The translations under genes were made by a program, and so were the position numbers. Positions 34,062-34,304 of a stretch of DNA of 34,304 bases are shown here, one piece after another (position 1 is the stretch's first letter; each line of letters starts with the position of its first letter). The DNA comes from Alphaproteobacteria bacterium (GTDB taxonomy: Bacteria > Pseudomonadota > Alphaproteobacteria > Rhizobiales > Xanthobacteraceae), in contig VAZG01000204.1 of the NCBI GenBank assembly GCA_005885285.1, forward strand, positions 1-34,304, in the 5' to 3' direction. The notes under the pieces are model-generated. The model saw nothing but the letters and a program-made list of their open reading frames with translations, was not told the origin of the DNA and did not search any database.

Positions 34062-34304
34062 GTGCAGTCCCGGCTTGATATCGTGATCGTGGGAGGCGGA
34101 ATTGGCGGCTTGTTTGCGGCCAATGCGCTGGCGGCGCAGGGTTTCGCCGTCGCGGTTTATGAGCAGGCGCCCGCGATCGGCGAGATCGGGGCCGGCGTGT
34201 TCCTGACCCCCAACAGCGTGCGGCATTTGCGGAGGATCGGACTGCAGCCGGCGGTGGAAAAATGGGGTGCGCGCGTCGGTCCGGGTTCCCAGTACTACCG
34301 CCAC
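34062..34304 (+). CDS. FAD-dependent aromatic monooxygenase, N-terminal part (cut by window)
   Basis: A GTG start at 34062-34064 opens a frame that runs to the right edge (81 codons). The protein begins with DIVIVGGGIGGLFAANALA, the Rossmann FAD-binding GxGxxG fingerprint, followed by YEQAPAIGEIGAGVFLTPN, which is typical of group A flavoprotein hydroxylases such as salicylate or 3-hydroxybenzoate hydroxylases. The NADH motif and substrate pocket lie outside the window, so the substrate is unknown. It is divergent from the Bug-type binding protein, a pairing that would suit uptake and hydroxylation of an aromatic acid, though this is inference. Confidence 0.88.
   Translation, partial: MQSRLDIVIVGGGIGGLFAANALAAQGFAVAVYEQAPAIGEIGAGVFLTPNSVRHLRRIGLQPAVEKWGARVGPGSQYYRH

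Overview
The window is about 34.3 kb of GC-rich DNA with dense, mostly ATGA/GTGA-coupled genes. Gene content and layout resemble an alphaproteobacterium of the Bradyrhizobium/Rhodopseudomonas kind (Nitrobacteraceae); this is a judgement from protein character and organisation, not from a search. About two thirds of it is a nearly complete cobalamin (vitamin B12) supercluster of the oxygen-dependent type. The rest holds secreted phosphatase-type enzymes, a class A penicillin-binding protein, a Bug/TctC binding protein and the edges of two flavoprotein monooxygenases.

Region 1 (1-169) is the 3' end of a flavin monooxygenase. Region 2 (159-16045) is a minus-strand B12 block. It is headed by a clear cobalamin riboswitch (about 15857-16042) and reads riboswitch > 30-residue small ORF > DUF1636 protein > cobW > cobN > cobG > cobH > cobI > cobJ > cobL > cobE > cobM > cobA > cobB > bluB. 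Two plus-strand genes, cobK (6506-7279) and cbiD (3003-4109), sit inside it in antisense orientation. Region 3 (16091-23126) carries the late steps: cobP-cobO-cobQ (+), cobD (-), cobC (+) and cobS, alpha-ribazole phosphatase, cobT (-). Together these encode corrin-ring methylation and contraction (CobA/I/G/J/M, CbiD, K, L, H), amidation (CobB, CobQ), the large cobalt-chelatase subunit (CobN), adenosylation (CobO), aminopropanol arm attachment (CobC/CobD), lower-ligand synthesis and activation (BluB, CobT) and nucleotide-loop assembly (CobP, CobS, phosphatase). Not seen here: cobF (CbiD may replace it), the small chelatase subunits CobS/CobT of the Pseudomonas nomenclature, a CobR-type reductase and a cobalt transporter.

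Region 4 (23127-30431) contains a small frameshifted ORF, then two divergent exported phosphoesterases of the phospholipase C/acid phosphatase family and a third exported alkaline-phosphatase-superfamily protein. Clear hairpin terminators follow these genes. Weak Pho-box-like 11-bp-periodic repeats lie before two of them, which would fit a phosphate-scavenging island. Region 5 (30432-34304) holds a PBP1A-type transglycosylase/transpeptidase with a cysteine-rich BA14K-like tail, a 420-bp gap, a Bug-type periplasmic binding protein and the start of a divergent FAD-dependent aromatic hydroxylase.

The most interesting points are the riboswitch leader with an apparent Shine-Dalgarno-sequestering helix controlling a tiny unknown ORF, the antisense placement of cobK and cbiD with no room for ordinary promoters, the mixed aerobic/anaerobic enzyme set, and the phosphatase island.
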